This document shows, in pieces, positions 62,187 through 64,000 of a stretch of 64,000 bases of DNA. The position numbers were made by a program, and so were the translations under genes. The stretch comes from Trochalopteron elliotii. Lineage: Eukaryota > Chordata > Aves > Passeriformes > Leiothrichidae. Position 1 is the first letter of the stretch. Every line of letters starts with the position of its first letter. The DNA lies in contig JANPWX010000336.1 in the NCBI GenBank assembly GCA_024734555.1, forward strand, positions 1 through 64,000. The letters are read 5' to 3'. The notes below the pieces were generated by a model that was not told where the DNA came from, made no database searches, and was given only the letters and a program-made list of their open reading frames with translations.

Positions 62187-62256
62187 CATGGTTGAGTTGG
62201 AAATGCAGAGCAGCAGACAGGCAGGGAGGATTAGCTGAGAGGTCTTGAGAGTGGTC
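62187..62256 (-). CDS. MYL1: MYL1 exon 2, MLC3f first exon (5' UTR and ATG)
   Basis: The exon ends exactly at the initiator: ACCATG|GTGGGT, with the ATG at 62187-62189, so only one codon is coded here and the rest is 5' UTR. The upper edge is estimated from the TATA-like box at 62281-62290, about 30 bases upstream. The good Kozak context and the in-phase join to exon 3 support it. Confidence 0.88.
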
Positions 62257-62280
62257 CTGCTTTCCTTGCCTTTCTTCCCC

Positions 62281-62290
62281 TTATTTATCT
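62281..62290 (-). promoter_or_regulatory. MYL1: MLC3f promoter TATA-like box
   Basis: The minus strand reads AGATAAATAAGG, 90-100 bases upstream of the MLC3f ATG, the right distance for the short 5' UTR of this isoform. It would direct starts near 62250-62256. Confidence 0.65.
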
Positions 62291-62417
62291 GGTGGTGCTG
62301 ACGGCACTGCCTGGATTAGGTGTCAGAAGGAAGAGGTCCCTCCCCTTGGCGAGTTCTTTAGCTTTCTTAGGGCAAAGTGACAGGAGGCTCCATGTCTTGA
62401 TAGACATCTTATGATGG

Positions 62418-62427
62418 CTATTTTTAG
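62418..62427. promoter_or_regulatory. MYL1: MEF2 consensus site upstream of MLC3f
   Basis: CTATTTTTAG is a perfect match to the MEF2 consensus YTAWWWWTAR and lies about 130 bases upstream of the TATA-like box. E-boxes CACGTG (62631) and CAGCTG (62644) lie further upstream. MEF2 with E-boxes is typical of skeletal-muscle promoters. Confidence 0.5.
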
Positions 62428-64000
62428 GAGGCTGAAGAGGGGCAGGGAGTGACAAGCAATAAGTCTGAATCATGTCAGCACTTTCTGGGTCCATACCATC
62501 AGGAGGAGATATTCCTTGTCTAGACCTCCTTATAGGGAAGGATCCTGTTTCTCTGATAAGCTGTAGAGTCAGTGAGCAAGGAGCACTGAGGGTGAGGAGT
62601 GCCACATGTTTGCCTGGCTGGCTGGTTTCACACGTGGGAGATGCAGCTGAATGGTCCTCAAATCCTTGCTGGGCTTTGCTCAACCCCTCACATAGATAAT
62701 ACAGTGCCCAACATTAGATGACTTGTACTGCTGCCTGTCTGCTCAGGGGGATCCAGTTGTTGACACTGAGCAGAAAAGTTATCTGTCAACAGAGGTGATA
62801 TCCTGCTGTGAAGCTCTTCCTCTGCACTGATCATGTTTTCCAAATTGTTAACATTTTAAAGGGAAAAATTATCTGTGTAGTTTGGAACCAATGGGAAATC
62901 CGTATTCATAGTAGCCTGTGATCTCTAGGATACTCTTCCTCTGGGGCTTGGGTTAGGTGGGGCACCAGGGTGCTGGGTTTAGGGCTCACAGGTGTGTACA
63001 GAAGTGGTGCTGCTCAGGTGTTTGTGAGGTTGAGGCAAAGAAGAAGCTGTGATAGAACCTAAGGACCCCAAAAACCATGTGAACTGGAAGGATGACTGTT
63101 CATGGTGGGGAAAGGTGGACTGTTCATTGCTTTTTGGGTTGCAGGGTTGTAATGCTGGGCCCACAGATAGGGAGGTGCAGGCTGCAGCTTCTTTAGGAGC
63201 AAAGACCAAGGCCCAACATATAGCATCCCCCAAGACCAGGTCGAATATCTGAATGGATGTTATGACATGTAAAAGGATTGGAAATCTTTGCTCCAAGCTT
63301 CTTCCTTTCCCTGTTGACTCAACCAGATCAAGAGTGTCAAAAAGCCAGGGTGGGAATAGTTGTATGACAACAACAGACTCCCAGTTCTGAACTCAAATCC
63401 TCCCTTTTAACTTCTATTGGTTGCCTCTGCTAAGCAGTCACTGCTCCTGGTTTTCTAATGATGAGATGTGATTAATGAGAAAAACCATCTCCTGTAGCTT
63501 GCTTAGTTACCCTGAAGAGAAGCATAACCTTTATGATTGTGTCTTTTCAGTATGTTGAATAATCTGAATTTTCATTTCAATCAGACTTAATTTTACTGTT
63601 GTTTCTAAACTGAACATTCAAATCAAGTGGATTTGAGATACTAACCTCCTACCTCCTGTTTAAAAGAAAAATAAAGATGTAACTGCAAAGATTTTTCTGA
63701 GCTTACCATTTCATCTGGAAAATGCTCTGTTTGAACAAATTATTTGCAATTTTTTAGAAATATCTGGAAATAATACTGAGTATGAAAAAAGCTCTGCTTA
63801 CAATTCTTTGCTTTTGGTTGATTTGTTGTTGGATTTTGGAGGGTTTTTTTTGCTATTTGTAATCTATTAGCCTGTGGAAACATGGAGGTGTAGCCACAAT
63901 CAGGTGTGGCTGCAGAGAAAGGGGGCTGATGGTTTTGCTCTGGGTTTGCTGACATAGGTTTAGCACAGTGCAGAGCTCCTGATTTACACTGGCTGGGGCT
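62428..64000 (-). other. MYL1: MYL1 intron 1 (MLC1f) and MLC3f upstream region, partial
   Basis: In the MLC1f transcript this is intron. I searched for the Ala/Pro-rich MLC1f first exon ending before IEFSKEQQD and did not find it. No repeat was recognised with confidence. The sequence runs off the right edge. Confidence 0.7.

Larger units (their letters stand above)
53825..62256 (-). other. MYL1: MYL1 gene, MLC3f transcription unit (essential myosin light chain, fast skeletal)
   Basis: On the minus strand, exons at 62187, 61392-61416, 57867-58010, 56060-56233, 55445-55522 and 54922-54964 give an MLC3f protein of 150 residues, the same length as in human. It starts MSFSADEIND and continues [49 protein letters not shown] and FVKHILSV. 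It is an EF-hand protein that wraps the IQ motif of the myosin heavy-chain lever arm. Its EF-hands are degenerate for calcium, as in the vertebrate family. A 28-base exon at 61116-61143 belongs to the longer MLC1f isoform. The MLC1f first exon (Ala/Pro/Lys-rich) was not found and must lie beyond 64000. The gene looks intact. Confidence 0.95.

Noticed and set aside
62428..64000. Search for the MLC1f first exon of MYL1
   Set aside because: No Ala/Pro/Lys-rich frame with a suitable phase-0 donor was found on the minus strand. It is probably beyond the window.
1..64000. CRISPR arrays, bacterial operons, tRNA or rRNA genes
   Set aside because: The window is vertebrate intron/exon DNA. No regularly spaced repeats or cloverleaf-type sequences were noticed.

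Overview
The window is ordinary vertebrate nuclear DNA, almost certainly from a bird. It carries chicken-repeat-1 (CR1) LINE fragments with the typical avian 3' end, LTR-like segments of avian ERV type, sparse short exons with GT-AG introns, and GC-rich promoter islands in AT-rich surroundings. The order KANSL1L - ACADL - MYL1, all on the minus strand, is the one I know from chicken chromosome 7 and human 2q34. The LTR types look more like those of passerines or other Neoaves than of chicken, but I cannot name a species. The host genes appear intact.

Layout, low to high coordinate (genes read right to left). About 1-24.1 kb is the 5' part of KANSL1L: coding exon 3 (1649-1790), a 14.8 kb intron with a CR1 tail and a solo-LTR-like segment, the large first coding exon (16546-17663), and a first intron reaching a CpG island broken by a 400-base assembly gap (23622-24021). 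From 24.15 to 39.71 kb lies the complete ACADL gene: 11 coding exons, 431 codons plus stop, every junction in phase. Introns 2 and 6 hold antisense CR1 copies. Its CpG-island promoter lies around 39.1-40.1 kb.

About 40.1-53.8 kb is intergenic. It holds a long T/GT-rich tract, a probable minus-strand LTR just upstream of ACADL, a CR1 fragment with a broken ORF2, another probable LTR and an E-box cluster. From 53.8 to 64 kb is MYL1 without the MLC1f first exon, which must lie beyond the right edge. The MLC3f isoform is complete here (150 residues), with its own internal TATA/MEF2 promoter.

The genes do not form a pathway. KANSL1L is related to a scaffold of the NSL histone acetyltransferase complex, ACADL is a mitochondrial beta-oxidation dehydrogenase, and MYL1 is a fast-muscle essential myosin light chain. 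I found no undescribed multi-gene system, CRISPR array, tRNA or rRNA. The points most worth a second look are the frame logic of the MYL1 alternative exons, the possible LTR promoter next to ACADL, the NAGNAG acceptor in KANSL1L, and the very tight ACADL/KANSL1L junction that falls at the assembly gap.
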